Shown in pieces: positions 12,375-20,117 of a stretch of 30,173 bases of DNA. Origin of the DNA: a virus. Where the stretch lies: positions 1-30,173 of IMG/VR virus record IMGVR_UViG_3300035698_001360; one strand, written 5' to 3'. Both the position numbers and the translations under genes were made by a program. Position 1 is the stretch's first letter. Every line of letters starts with the position of its first letter. The notes under the pieces are model-generated. The model saw only the letters and a list, made by a program, of their open reading frames with translations. It was not told the DNA's origin and made no database searches.

Positions 12375-14872
12375 TGCACACCCTGGATGCCCCCTACCTG
12401 CACCCCAAGTGGGACGAACAAGTTGCCATCGAACAGGAGATGCTAGCCATCGGTGCCTCCCGCACCAGGGACCGCATCAACAAGGCCAAGGACAAGAAGT
12501 CCATGACGAACCTCCGGTCCCACCGCTCGCTCATCCATGAGTGGGTCGTCCCGGTATCTGAAGGGATAACTGCCTGGGTCGACAAGGTAGGCAACAAGCA
12601 GCGTGGCCCCAAGCCATACGCCTTGCGCTGCCTCCGTCTTGTAGACCACGACACGGCATCCATGGTTGCCCTCAAATCCATCCTAAGGATGCTTGGTGTC
12701 GAGACCCGAGGCGTGACCTCCATCGCCACTGAGATCGGAACATGGTGTGAGCATGAGGCCAGAGCAGCAGCCTGGATGAGGGATGAGCCCGACGACTGGA
12801 AGCTCACCTCGGCGCAGTACCGGAAGCGACACAGCACAGCAGCCCACCAGAAGCGATCCCGCATCGCCCTGTTCAACAAGTATGTTCATGAGAAGATCGA
12901 CTGGACACCCTGGACGGACGAGGAGCGGCTGCGGGTGGGACTTCAACTCATCTCCATCGTCTCGGAGGTAACAGGGCGCTTCTCCATCATGCCGGACCCC
13001 CAGTACGTGCCCAAGAGGTCACGAGGTGGTCAGGTCATGTCCCGACCCATCATCGTAAAGCCCGACGACGGCCTCATACAGTGGCTGGAGGATGCGATGG
13101 ACGACGAGTTAGTTCACGCAGCCGCCTTCCTGCCCTGCGTCATGCCGCCGAAGCCGTGGGAGGGTCCCAGAGACGGTGGCTACTGGACACCTTACGTCAA
13201 GACACCCTTTCTCATACAGTTTCGGGCCAGCCACCAGGAGGAGAAGCAGCGGGCCATCGACGAGTACGAACGCATCGCCATGCCGACCGTCTACGACGCG
13301 CTAAACCATGTGCAGGCAACCGCATGGAAGATCAATCGGCGCATCTATGAGGTGGCCTCACGTGCCTGGAAGCAGGACCTAGCCGTGGCCGGTATGCCGA
13401 GGCTAGAGGCTGAGACAATACCCTCAATGCCGGACGCCCCGCACGACACAGAGGAGTACAAGGCGTGGACCAGGAAGGCCAGCGAGGCCCACGCTAGGAA
13501 CAACACGCGGTTCAGCAAGTTCATATCCGTCAGACGGGCACTACAGGTGGCTGAGAGGTTCCTGGACGAACCTGCAATCTACTTCCCGCACAAGCTGGAC
13601 TTCCGAGGGAGGATGTATCCAATCCCCTCCGACCTATCACCTCAGGGCTTCGACCTACATCGTGGACTTCTCACCTTCGCCACTGGTAAGCCGATAACCT
13701 TCGAGAGTTCCGGGTGGCTCGCCATCCAGGTAGCCAATACCCACGGCAAGGACAAGGTTTCCTTCCAGGACCGGATCGACTGGGTGGAAGCAAACGAGGA
13801 ACGCTGGAGGTCTATCGCTGAGGACCCACTGGTCGACCGAAGGTGGGAGGATGCCGACGAGAAGAACCGCTGGCAGGCTCTTGCAGCTATCCTTGAGTGG
13901 GTCCGTTGGTTGGACGAGGGGGAGGGAATGGTGTCCTCCCTTCCTATCCGCATAGACGGGACCTGCAACGGCATCCAGCACCTATCGGCCATGGTGCGAG
14001 ACCGTGAGGGGGGCGAGAGCGTCAACCTAGTCAACTCCGAGAAGCCGCGAGACATCTACCAGGAGGTCGCTGATGTCCTACGGGTCACCCTCAAAGAAAA
14101 GGCGGGCGAGGAGCACGCTGACTACTGGCTTCGTCTGATGCCGGACGGGATACCGAGGAGCCTCACCAAGAGACCCGTCATGATCCTGCCCTACGGAGGC
14201 ACCAGGGACGCCTACTACACCTACACGATGGAGTGGCTGCGCAAGCAGGACCCCCATGGCATCACGATACCAAAGGACATCCGCTCCAAGGCTTGCTCCT
14301 TCATGGTCCCCATCCTCTGGGAGGCAGTCAACGCGGTCGTCACCAAGCCCAAGGAGGTCATGGAGTGGATACAGAAGTGCGCCGCCGCAGCCACCACTGA
14401 TGGGCTTCCGCTACACTGGACGACGCCCTCAGGCTTCACCGTGAGGCACTTCTATGGGACGAGGAAAAAGCGCCAGATACGCACCCTCATCGACGGTCAG
14501 AGGCTCGATGTCGTCTACTGGGAGGAGACCCCTAAACTCGACCTCAGGCGGCAGGCTAAGGGCATAGCCCCGAACTTCGTTCACTCCATGGACGCCTCTG
14601 CCCTCATGGACTGCGTGGAGACCGCCGCGCACAACGGGGTGGAGAGTATCACTACCATCCATGACGCCTTCGGGACCGTAGCTGCCGACATGCACACCCT
14701 CGAAGCCTGCTTACGGGATGCCTTCATACGGACCTACGAGACGGATGTCCTCCTGGACTTCCTTACGTCCTGCAAGGATGTCGCAACGCCTGAAGCCATC
14801 TGGCCAGAGCCCATCGCTTTCGGTGACCTGGACCTCGGTGAAATCCGCAGTTCTGCTTACTTCTTCGCATAA
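12374..14872 (+). CDS. T7-type single-subunit DNA-directed RNA polymerase
   Basis: This 832-residue enzyme transcribes phage middle and late genes (T7 gp1 has 883). Motifs in order: KLDFRGRMYP (407-415), motif A RIDGTCNGIQHLSAM with metal ligand D528, motif B TKRPVMILPYGG with K599 and the nucleotide-selecting Y607, APNFVHSMDASAL (732-744) and motif C TTIHDAFGT with D764. The region between residues ~685 and 730, equivalent to the T7 specificity loop, is Arg/Lys-rich (RHFYGTRKKRQIRT) and differs strongly from T7, fitting a different promoter. ATG 12374 overlaps the preceding stop. The candidate cognate promoters are the TACGTC motifs listed in the gaps. Confidence 0.97.
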   Translation: MHTLDAPYLHPKWDEQVAIEQEMLAIGASRTRDRINKAKDKKSMTNLRSHRSLIHEWVVPVSEGITAWVDKVGNKQRGPKPYALRCLRLVDHDTASMVALKSILRMLGVETRGVTSIATEIGTWCEHEARAAAWMRDEPDDWKLTSAQYRKRHSTAAHQKRSRIALFNKYVHEKIDWTPWTDEERLRVGLQLISIVSEVTGRFSIMPDPQYVPKRSRGGQVMSRPIIVKPDDGLIQWLEDAMDDELVHAAAFLPCVMPPKPWEGPRDGGYWTPYVKTPFLIQFRASHQEEKQRAIDEYERIAMPTVYDALNHVQATAWKINRRIYEVASRAWKQDLAVAGMPRLEAETIPSMPDAPHDTEEYKAWTRKASEAHARNNTRFSKFISVRRALQVAERFLDEPAIYFPHKLDFRGRMYPIPSDLSPQGFDLHRGLLTFATGKPITFESSGWLAIQVANTHGKDKVSFQDRIDWVEANEERWRSIAEDPLVDRRWEDADEKNRWQALAAILEWVRWLDEGEGMVSSLPIRIDGTCNGIQHLSAMVRDREGGESVNLVNSEKPRDIYQEVADVLRVTLKEKAGEEHADYWLRLMPDGIPRSLTKRPVMILPYGGTRDAYYTYTMEWLRKQDPHGITIPKDIRSKACSFMVPILWEAVNAVVTKPKEVMEWIQKCAAAATTDGLPLHWTTPSGFTVRHFYGTRKKRQIRTLIDGQRLDVVYWEETPKLDLRRQAKGIAPNFVHSMDASALMDCVETAAHNGVESITTIHDAFGTVAADMHTLEACLRDAFIRTYETDVLLDFLTSCKDVATPEAIWPEPIAFGDLDLGEIRSSAYFFA

Positions 14873-14896
14873 CACTACGTCGTTCACACTAATAGT
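14873..14896 (+). promoter_or_regulatory. Candidate phage promoter motif (copy C)
   Basis: CACTACGTCGTTCACACTAATAGT begins at the polymerase stop. ACGTC (14877-14881) and ATAG (14892-14895) have exactly the same spacing as in the copy before the capsid gene at 29002. It would drive the DNA-metabolism block, as the class II promoters do after T7 gene 1. Confidence 0.55.
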
Positions 14897-14924
14897 CGTC
14901 CTCTTGATAACGGAGATTGCCCGC

Positions 14925-15227
14925 ATGAGCCATTCCACACAGATCGACCGTCAACAGCTAGGCATGGTGAGCCGTGACAAGGCCGTCACCCTCGCTCACG
15001 CCCTACTCGCTGGGGCCAACAAGGAACGAGGAGAAGACATCGCCGCAGGTGTCGCCATCCTGTTCGCCGTCTTGGCCGAACGCACCAACATGGACCCGCA
15101 GGAACTCTACTCACTGGGTCGCCGTCTCCTCACCACTCACGACCAGCACCACGTCAAGTCCAACCGGGCGCTCGATGCCCTCCTGGACTTCGCCGGTCTC
15201 CGCGTCACAACCAACCCATCCATATAA
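14925..15227 (+). CDS. 100-residue helical protein upstream of SSB
   Basis: ATG 14925 has GGAG about ten bases upstream; an ORF opening earlier in this frame lies inside the polymerase gene and is a shadow. The product is helical, with AVTLAHALLAGANKERGEDIAAGVAILFAVLAERT and LDALLDFAG segments that look like soluble amphipathic helices. No recognised motif. As the first gene after a candidate phage promoter it should be an abundant middle-class product. Confidence 0.65.
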   Translation: MSHSTQIDRQQLGMVSRDKAVTLAHALLAGANKERGEDIAAGVAILFAVLAERTNMDPQELYSLGRRLLTTHDQHHVKSNRALDALLDFAGLRVTTNPSI

Positions 15228-15238
15228 GGAGCCAGACC

Positions 15239-15862
15239 TTGGCCAAGTTCTTCATCACTCCCTCAGGCGAACTCGTTCACCCCTGGATTAACAAGGCGGA
15301 CACCAAGTTCGCATCCGACGAGTTCGACGGCCTGTATCACACCAAGCTGGCCCTCGACGCATCACCCGAAACGACCGACCTCATCAACAAGGTTCGGGGC
15401 GCCTCCCTCCAGGCTCTTGCGGAGATCACCGCCGACATGAAGCCCGGCGAGGCCAAGAAGTGGTCCGTCTATGAGCCCTTCGCGGACGAGGAAGACGAGG
15501 ACGGCGTGGCAACCGGGCGCATCCTGTTCAACTTCAAGCAGAACCAGTTCATCCCCCTGAAGGACCCGGTTGGTCACAAGGAGGTCCATATCGAACTCCG
15601 CGACTCCCAGGATCAGGTCGTCACCGTCAACGTATGGGGCGGCACCATCGCCCGCGTCATGTTCTCCATGCGGACCATCAAGCTCGCCAAGGACAAACAG
15701 GCCGGGGTCCGTCTCGACTTCGCCAAGGTGCAGATCATCAAGCTGGCTGAAAGCTCGGGCGGCGGACAAGGCTTCGGTGCCGTCGATGGTGGCTTCGAGG
15801 GCTCCCAGGAAAGCCAGGGCTTCGGGCAGACTCAGGGTGACTCCAGCGGAGGTGACTACTGA
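15239..15862 (+). CDS. ssb: Single-stranded DNA-binding protein (T7 gp2.5-like)
   Basis: This 207-residue protein should coat single strands at the replication fork and contact the polymerase and primase-helicase. It starts at TTG 15239, with GGAG nine bases before it; no ATG is available near the conserved start AKFFITPSGELVHPWINKAD. The OB-like body (RILFNFKQNQFIPLKDPVG...VNVWGG) resembles SSBs of T7-like phages. The end is Gly/Gln-rich and acidic, finishing GDSSGGDY; an acidic tail with a terminal aromatic residue is the T7 gp2.5 arrangement for partner binding. Confidence 0.88.
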   Translation: MAKFFITPSGELVHPWINKADTKFASDEFDGLYHTKLALDASPETTDLINKVRGASLQALAEITADMKPGEAKKWSVYEPFADEEDEDGVATGRILFNFKQNQFIPLKDPVGHKEVHIELRDSQDQVVTVNVWGGTIARVMFSMRTIKLAKDKQAGVRLDFAKVQIIKLAESSGGGQGFGAVDGGFEGSQESQGFGQTQGDSSGGDY

Positions 15863-15960
15863 TGCTTGAGACCCTCGCCATCACGTTATTCGGGCTCGTC
15901 GCCGCTGCGTTCCTCCTGGTCCTCCTCTGGATGGTGCTGATTGGCAAGGCAATGCGATGA
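15862..15960 (+). CDS. 32-residue single-helix membrane protein
   Basis: ATG 15862 overlaps the SSB stop, and the TGA overlaps the next ATG. Residues ~4-26 are hydrophobic (LAITLFGLVAAAFLLVLLWMV), ending in a basic tail GKAMR. Coupled translation on both sides supports a real gene. Function unknown. Confidence 0.55.
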   Translation: MLETLAITLFGLVAAAFLLVLLWMVLIGKAMR

Positions 15961-16082
15961 ACCCGGCCTCCATCATGGATGACATCGCCAGGGTCTACCT
16001 GGTGTTGCTCATCGCGGCCTTCGGCATCGTAAGCACGATGTCGTTGTTGTCCGTCATCAAGTGGGCCTTCGGGTGGGCGTAG
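15957..16082 (+). CDS. 41-residue single-helix membrane protein
   Basis: ATGA overlap with the preceding small membrane gene. It has a short polar start (MNPASIMDDIAR) then a hydrophobic helix (VYLVLLIAAFGIVSTMSLLSVI) and KWAFGWA. The 3' end overlaps the endonuclease gene. Two adjacent tiny membrane ORFs may act as a pair. Confidence 0.5.
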   Translation: MNPASIMDDIARVYLVLLIAAFGIVSTMSLLSVIKWAFGWA

Positions 16083-16558
16083 CCCGCAGCGGGAACTACC
16101 TCTCCAAGCGCAAACGCTTCGCTCCTAAGACGCAGGAAGCAGTTGGCCTCAAGTACGGCTTCAGGTCGGGACTTGAGGCCACCAACGCGAAGTGGCTGGA
16201 GAGCAAGGGGGAGAAGGTGCAGTTCGAGAGCTTCATCATCCCTTACACGGTCCCCGAAACGAGCCGTAAGTATCACCCCGACTTCCTCCTCCAGAACGGC
16301 ATCGTCGTGGAGACCAAGGGGAAGCTGGAGCCCAAGGACAGGGCCAAGCACCTGTTCATCAAGATGCAACACCCCGAACTCGACATCCGCTTCGTCTTCC
16401 AGAGGCCCTTCGACAAGATCGTCAAGGGGTCCAAGACGACCTACGCCATGTGGTGCGACAAGCACGGCTTTACGTGGGCCTCCAAGATCGTACCGGAGGG
16501 CTGGTTGCACGAGGACGGGCCGGAAAGGAAACCGTTCGATGTCCTCGGCATTGCGTAA
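16061..16558 (+). CDS. Endonuclease I, Holliday junction resolvase (T7 gp3-like)
   Basis: This 165-residue enzyme resolves branched DNA and degrades host DNA in T7. The catalytic set is complete and spaced as in T7 gp3: E39 (FRSGLE), D74 (YHPDFLL), E84 and K86 (VVETKG); T7 has E20, D55, E65 and K67. Further T7-like segments are KHLFIKMQHPELDIRFVF and KGSKTTYAMWCDKHGF. The start is uncertain: GTG 16061 and GTG 16073 are both in frame, neither with a strong Shine-Dalgarno. Either way it overlaps the upstream membrane ORF. Confidence 0.93.
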   Translation: MGLRVGVARSGNYLSKRKRFAPKTQEAVGLKYGFRSGLEATNAKWLESKGEKVQFESFIIPYTVPETSRKYHPDFLLQNGIVVETKGKLEPKDRAKHLFIKMQHPELDIRFVFQRPFDKIVKGSKTTYAMWCDKHGFTWASKIVPEGWLHEDGPERKPFDVLGIA

Positions 16559-16628
16559 GACCATCGGCTACGTGGCGCTCACAGCGTCCCTTCTGCTCAT
16601 CGCCTACCTCATTGCAGGTGCCGTATGA
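16539..16628 (+). CDS. 29-residue single-helix membrane protein
   Basis: ATG 16539 lies inside the end of the endonuclease gene, with GGAAAGGA upstream. The product is MSSALRKTIG followed by one hydrophobic helix to the C-terminus. Its TGA overlaps the amidase ATG (ATGA), so it could couple translation into the amidase. Next to a lysozyme-like gene, a small membrane protein may have a lysis role, but that is speculation. Confidence 0.45.
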   Translation: MSSALRKTIGYVALTASLLLIAYLIAGAV

Positions 16629-17170
16629 GCGCACCCGGTAGGATCGTCTACAAGGACCGTAAGGAGACCAAGCTCCTCATCCTTCACGACAGCCACACCC
16701 CGCCAGACCACACGGCCATCGAGGACGTTCCAAGGTGGGAGACACTGGCTGAGGCCGGCAGTAAGCGTATGGGCCTCCTCTCCATCGGATACCACTACAT
16801 CATCGAGCGAGACGGTGAGGTGGTCCAATGCCAGAACCGTGAGAAGATCGGCGCTCACACCCCAGGACGCAACATGGACTCCATCGGCATCTGCCTAGTA
16901 GGCGGACGCTCAGAGGTCCCCATCGGACCCTTCGAGGACTTCCAACACGTCCATCACGCCTACTACCCTGACGACAACTTCACGCCCGAGCAGCGCCTAG
17001 CACTCCTGGGTCTCCTCAACGAGCTTCTCGTCGCCTACCCGCAGGCCCTCGTCAAGGGGCACTCCGAGGTACAGCACTACCGCAACCGCAAGCTCCCGAA
17101 GTGTCCCTTCCTGGACATGGACCTCCTCCGTGAGGACGTGGAGCTATACGCACAGGGAATAGTCCTATGA
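16625..17170 (+). CDS. N-acetylmuramoyl-L-alanine amidase (T7 lysozyme-like)
   Basis: This 181-residue zinc amidase cuts the amide bond between MurNAc and L-Ala; in T7 (gp3.5) the same protein also inhibits the phage RNA polymerase. Zinc ligands fit H21 (ILHDSHT), H146 (KGHSEV) and C160 (KCPFLD). The catalytic Tyr is probably Y56 (GYHYIIERDG) and the Lys K159. There is no signal peptide, so release needs a holin. ATGA overlap on both sides. Its early or middle position, away from other lysis genes, is the T7 arrangement and suits a dual role. Confidence 0.93.
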   Translation: MSAPGRIVYKDRKETKLLILHDSHTPPDHTAIEDVPRWETLAEAGSKRMGLLSIGYHYIIERDGEVVQCQNREKIGAHTPGRNMDSIGICLVGGRSEVPIGPFEDFQHVHHAYYPDDNFTPEQRLALLGLLNELLVAYPQALVKGHSEVQHYRNRKLPKCPFLDMDLLREDVELYAQGIVL

Positions 17171-17385
17171 GTCAGATAGCAGGATACAGGAAGCTCACAC
17201 CGGAGACTATCGAACTGGTGAGCAACCTCAAGCGAAGTGAGGAGACGATACTCCAGGCAATGGACATCCTGGGAGGAGATGGTGCCACGGACCAACGTTG
17301 GCTTGCCCTAGGAAGAACCCACCTTGAGCAGGCCTTCATGGCTACTATTCGCGCAGTCCTCAGACCGGAGCGGGTGGACCTATGA
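17167..17385 (+). CDS. Probable Acb2/Tad1-type cyclic-nucleotide sponge (anti-CBASS)
   Basis: The 72-residue helical protein has the pattern of the Acb2/Tad1 hairpin domain: IAGYRKLTPETIELVSNLK at the start and DQRWLALGRTHLEQAFMATIR near the end, finishing in RP. As I recall, Acb2 binds cyclic dinucleotides with a Tyr and a Lys 15 residues apart (Y11, K26); here Y7 (GYR) and K22 (NLK) have the same spacing. Such proteins form oligomers that sequester CBASS or Thoeris signals. The linker between helices is shorter than in Acb2 (~94 residues). It is coupled by ATGA to the amidase and to an HTH protein. The assignment rests on remembered family patterns. Confidence 0.72.
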   Translation: MSQIAGYRKLTPETIELVSNLKRSEETILQAMDILGGDGATDQRWLALGRTHLEQAFMATIRAVLRPERVDL

Positions 17386-17636
17386 GCCGAAAGTCCAACG
17401 AGCTTCCCCTCGCACACGTCATCGGCCTGGGTGCCCAGCAGCGCAAGGTCTACGAGTTCCTCCGCACCGGGCGCACCCTGACGCGGCTCATCGCCATGAC
17501 CGAGTTGGGCATCCAGATGGTTACCACTCCGGTCTACGCTCTGCGGGCCAAGGGTCTCGACATCATCACTACCATCAAGAAGGACCACTCTGGTCGCCGC
17601 TACGGCTCCTACAGCCTCCAGCAGGGAGAGGCGTGA
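17382..17636 (+). CDS. Small helix-turn-helix DNA-binding protein
   Basis: This encodes 84 residues. ATGA overlap with the preceding gene. The segment VYEFLRTGRTLTRLIAMTELGIQMVTTPVYALRAKGLDI reads as a winged helix-turn-helix, followed by a wing (IITTIKKDHSGRRYGSYSL). Similar small HTH proteins are common in tailed phages. It could be a regulator or a replication accessory; the target is unknown. Its stop overlaps the next start (TGATG). Confidence 0.75.
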   Translation: MSRKSNELPLAHVIGLGAQQRKVYEFLRTGRTLTRLIAMTELGIQMVTTPVYALRAKGLDIITTIKKDHSGRRYGSYSLQQGEA

Positions 17637-17743
17637 TGTGTCCGCTTCCAGACTACATGATCGTGAAGATGCGACAGGAGTACGAACGCCTCTTGGCCGA
17701 CGAAGCAGCACGCAAGGCCGTAGATGGGGAGGATAGGGGATGA
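17636..17743 (+). CDS. 35-residue charged peptide
   Basis: ATG 17636 overlaps the HTH stop, and its TGA overlaps the next ATG. The sequence is MCPLPDYMIVKMRQEYERLL then an acidic tail, probably a single amphipathic helix. GGGGAGGATAGGGG at its 3' end supplies the Shine-Dalgarno of the next gene. Real by coupling, function unknown. Confidence 0.45.
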   Translation: MCPLPDYMIVKMRQEYERLLADEAARKAVDGEDRG

Positions 17744-17931
17744 ACACGGCAGTCATACTCGTCACCTACTTCATCACCGCATGGGGCACCGTGGAGCTTG
17801 GTGAGAACATCATGGTTCCGGGCCGAGAACAGTGTGAGGCGGCAGCAAGTCTACTGAGCGCCAAAGTACCATCTTCACACTTCGTCTGCATCGACACCGG
17901 GGTTGAACTCAGAGAGGAACGTGGATCATGA
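17740..17931 (+). CDS. Small secreted or membrane-anchored two-Cys protein (copy 1)
   Basis: This encodes 63 residues. ATGA overlap upstream, and an overlapping ATG downstream. A hydrophobic N-terminus (MNTAVILVTYFITAWGTVELG) could be a signal peptide or anchor. The mature part has EQCEAAASLL and HFVCIDTG, two Cys that could form a disulfide in the periplasm. The next gene has the same plan, so the pair looks like an old tandem duplication. Possible roles in envelope modification or superinfection exclusion are speculative. Confidence 0.55.
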   Translation: MNTAVILVTYFITAWGTVELGENIMVPGREQCEAAASLLSAKVPSSHFVCIDTGVELREERGS

Positions 17932-18137
17932 CACTCCCAATCATCGCACTACTCACAGTGTTCCTTGCCTACTCGGATGGCACCGAGGAACAGGTAATAC
18001 GCTATGTCGAGACCATCGAGCAGTGTCAGTCAGCCGCCGAGAAGCTGATGGACCCCAAGGTCTCCGAGTTGGGAACCTGGAGCAGCATCGAGGTCACATG
18101 CACCAAGGTCCAGGCCCCGCTTAACTGGGAGCACTAG
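17928..18137 (+). CDS. Small secreted or membrane-anchored two-Cys protein (copy 2)
   Basis: This encodes 69 residues. ATGA overlap. It begins MTLPIIALLTVFLAYSDGTEE, a short signal-like helix, then EQCQSAAEKL and IEVTCTKV, matching the Cys spacing and EQC.xAA pattern of the preceding protein. Its TAG is immediately followed by the primase GTG. A periplasmic disulfide protein is a fair guess; no known family assigned. Confidence 0.55.
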   Translation: MTLPIIALLTVFLAYSDGTEEQVIRYVETIEQCQSAAEKLMDPKVSELGTWSSIEVTCTKVQAPLNWEH

Positions 18138-19802
18138 GTGGACGAGTCCGGTACGGTTCTCTCCAAGGGTCCCTGTCCAGACTGCGGCTCCAAGGACAAC
18201 CTAGCCCTCTACTCCGATGGGCACTCCTATTGTTACACCCCAGGCTGCGGCCTCAAGAACGGTAAGCGAGACATGGACGACATACCCGAGAGGACCCAGG
18301 CGGCCCTCAGTAAGGAGTTCGTACCGTTCTCATCCGGCACCGGCCTCAAGACCCGCAGGCTCAAGCAGGACACCCTGACACGCTTCGGATACTTCGTGCA
18401 TGACAAGGGTGGTGAGTCCTTCCATATCGCTCCCTACTACAACCAGAAGGGCGAGTTGGCTCACCAGAAGTATCGGAACAAGGACAAGGAGTTCTTCTTC
18501 CAGCCCGTCATCGACAACGCGCCAAGGCCTAAGCAGTGCCAGATGTTCGGGCAGCAAGTCTGGGGCAACAAGAACGACAGGAAGGTGGTCATCACCGAGG
18601 GCGAGTTGGACATGCTCTCCGTCGCCCAGGCCACCCAGTTCAAGATACCCGTCGTCTCCATACCGAATGGCACGGGGTCGGCACTGGACGCCATCAAGGC
18701 AAACTACAGGTGGCTCGACAGGTTCCAGGAGGTGATCCTCTGGATGGACAACGACGAGCCGGGACAGTCAGTAATCGCAGAGTGCGCCAACCTGTTCGAG
18801 CCCGGTAAGGTCAAGGTCATCCGCGTCCCAGGCTTCAAGGACGCCTCCGAGATGCTCCAAGCGGGCAAGGATGGGGACGTTTACGGAGCAGTATGGGGAG
18901 CTACCGTATGGGCACCCCAAGGCATCATCAACGCCGCCCTATGCGCTGCCGACCTGGACCAAGAGGAAGGCGAGGTGGTGGGGACATACCCATGGCCGCT
19001 CGTCCAAGAGCACACTCTAGGCATCAGGACTGGCGAGGTGGTCTATCACGTAGCTGGAACCGGCATCGGCAAGACCACGATGATCGTCGAGATGCAGCAC
19101 TCCCTCCTGGAGCAAGGCGTCAAGTTCGGCGTCATACGCTTCGAGGACAGCCGCAGGAAGTCTCAGCTAGACCTCATGTCCATCAGGGCAGGCCGCAGGC
19201 TTCACCTCAACCCGCTCCCTAAGGATGAGCAGACAGCCCTTCACTCTCAGGTCTTCGACGGTGGGCTCGTTGAGCTATTCGACCCGGAGAACGCTCTCTG
19301 GGACTTCGACTCCATCCTCGGCTACATCCGCTACATGGCCAAGGCGCTCGGCTGCAAGGTCATCTTCATCGACCCCTTGACGTTCCTGGTGGCCTCCATA
19401 CAGGCGCTGGACGAGCGACGAGCCCTCGACAAGATTGCCTACGACTTCGCCAGGACGGTGAAGCAGATGGGCGTCAACCTTCAGGTCACCCACCATCTCA
19501 CCCGGCCTCAAACTGGCAGGGCACACGAGGAGGGCGGGGAGATCAGTATCAACCAGATACGAGGGTCAGGCGGCATCGCCAACTTCTCTATGACCATCAT
19601 CGGCTACGAGCGCGACCAGCAGGGACCACGACCGGACCTCACGCGGGCACGCCTAGTCAAGAACCGCTTTGTTGGCTGGACCGGCATTGCAGACGTGCTC
19701 CAGTGGGTCGAGGCAACCGGACGACAGGTTCCCACCTCTGAGGAGTACCCAACAAGAGACAAGGATGGTGCGCCGTCCTTTGGACCAGCAGAGGACTACT
19801 AA
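18138..19802 (+). CDS. Bifunctional primase-helicase (T7 gp4-like)
   Basis: This 554-residue replicative protein (T7 gp4 has 566) primes lagging-strand synthesis and unwinds DNA as a hexamer. The N-terminal zinc ribbon has C13, C16, C32 and C37 (CPDC...YCYTPGC). The TOPRIM domain shows EGELD (154-158, E155) and WMDNDEPG (D204, D206). The helicase domain has Walker A GTGIGKTT (307-314), a KVIFIDPL Walker B, and QVTHHL and NQIRGSGGI elements typical of the DnaB/gp4 group. GTG 18138 follows GGGAG and abuts the upstream stop. The C-terminus is acidic and aromatic (FGPAEDY), as expected for polymerase contact. Confidence 0.95.
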   Translation: MDESGTVLSKGPCPDCGSKDNLALYSDGHSYCYTPGCGLKNGKRDMDDIPERTQAALSKEFVPFSSGTGLKTRRLKQDTLTRFGYFVHDKGGESFHIAPYYNQKGELAHQKYRNKDKEFFFQPVIDNAPRPKQCQMFGQQVWGNKNDRKVVITEGELDMLSVAQATQFKIPVVSIPNGTGSALDAIKANYRWLDRFQEVILWMDNDEPGQSVIAECANLFEPGKVKVIRVPGFKDASEMLQAGKDGDVYGAVWGATVWAPQGIINAALCAADLDQEEGEVVGTYPWPLVQEHTLGIRTGEVVYHVAGTGIGKTTMIVEMQHSLLEQGVKFGVIRFEDSRRKSQLDLMSIRAGRRLHLNPLPKDEQTALHSQVFDGGLVELFDPENALWDFDSILGYIRYMAKALGCKVIFIDPLTFLVASIQALDERRALDKIAYDFARTVKQMGVNLQVTHHLTRPQTGRAHEEGGEISINQIRGSGGIANFSMTIIGYERDQQGPRPDLTRARLVKNRFVGWTGIADVLQWVEATGRQVPTSEEYPTRDKDGAPSFGPAEDY

Positions 19803-20117
19803 GTGACGCAAAGGCTCGCTGACGAGGTTGCCAAGCTCCGACAGGACATTGAGGTCATCGGCATCCGGCTCACACTGGCTCAGGCCTGGGTGGGTTTCCT
19901 CAACTTCGCACACGACACCCTGGTGGCTCACGGCATCAACTTCAAGACCCTCAACGAGTACAAGGACTCAACGGTCCTAGACGAGGCCGCGAAGATGCCA
20001 CTCACCAAGGCCAGGGACAAGATCACCACATGGATCGAGAAGCTCCATAGCGGCCTGCACGCTGCCGTCAGACGGAAGGGCTTCAAGGTTCACGACAACG
20101 GGGAGACACTCCATTGA
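19803..20117 (+). CDS. 104-residue helical protein between primase and polymerase
   Basis: GTG 19803 directly follows the primase stop, and the end overlaps the next start. It opens with a coiled-coil-like helix (LADEVAKLRQDIEVIGIRLTLAQ) and continues helical to a basic end (LHAAVRRKGFKVHD). No recognised family. The position inside the replication block suggests a DNA-metabolism accessory, which is inference from neighbours only. Confidence 0.6.
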   Translation: MTQRLADEVAKLRQDIEVIGIRLTLAQAWVGFLNFAHDTLVAHGINFKTLNEYKDSTVLDEAAKMPLTKARDKITTWIEKLHSGLHAAVRRKGFKVHDNGETLH

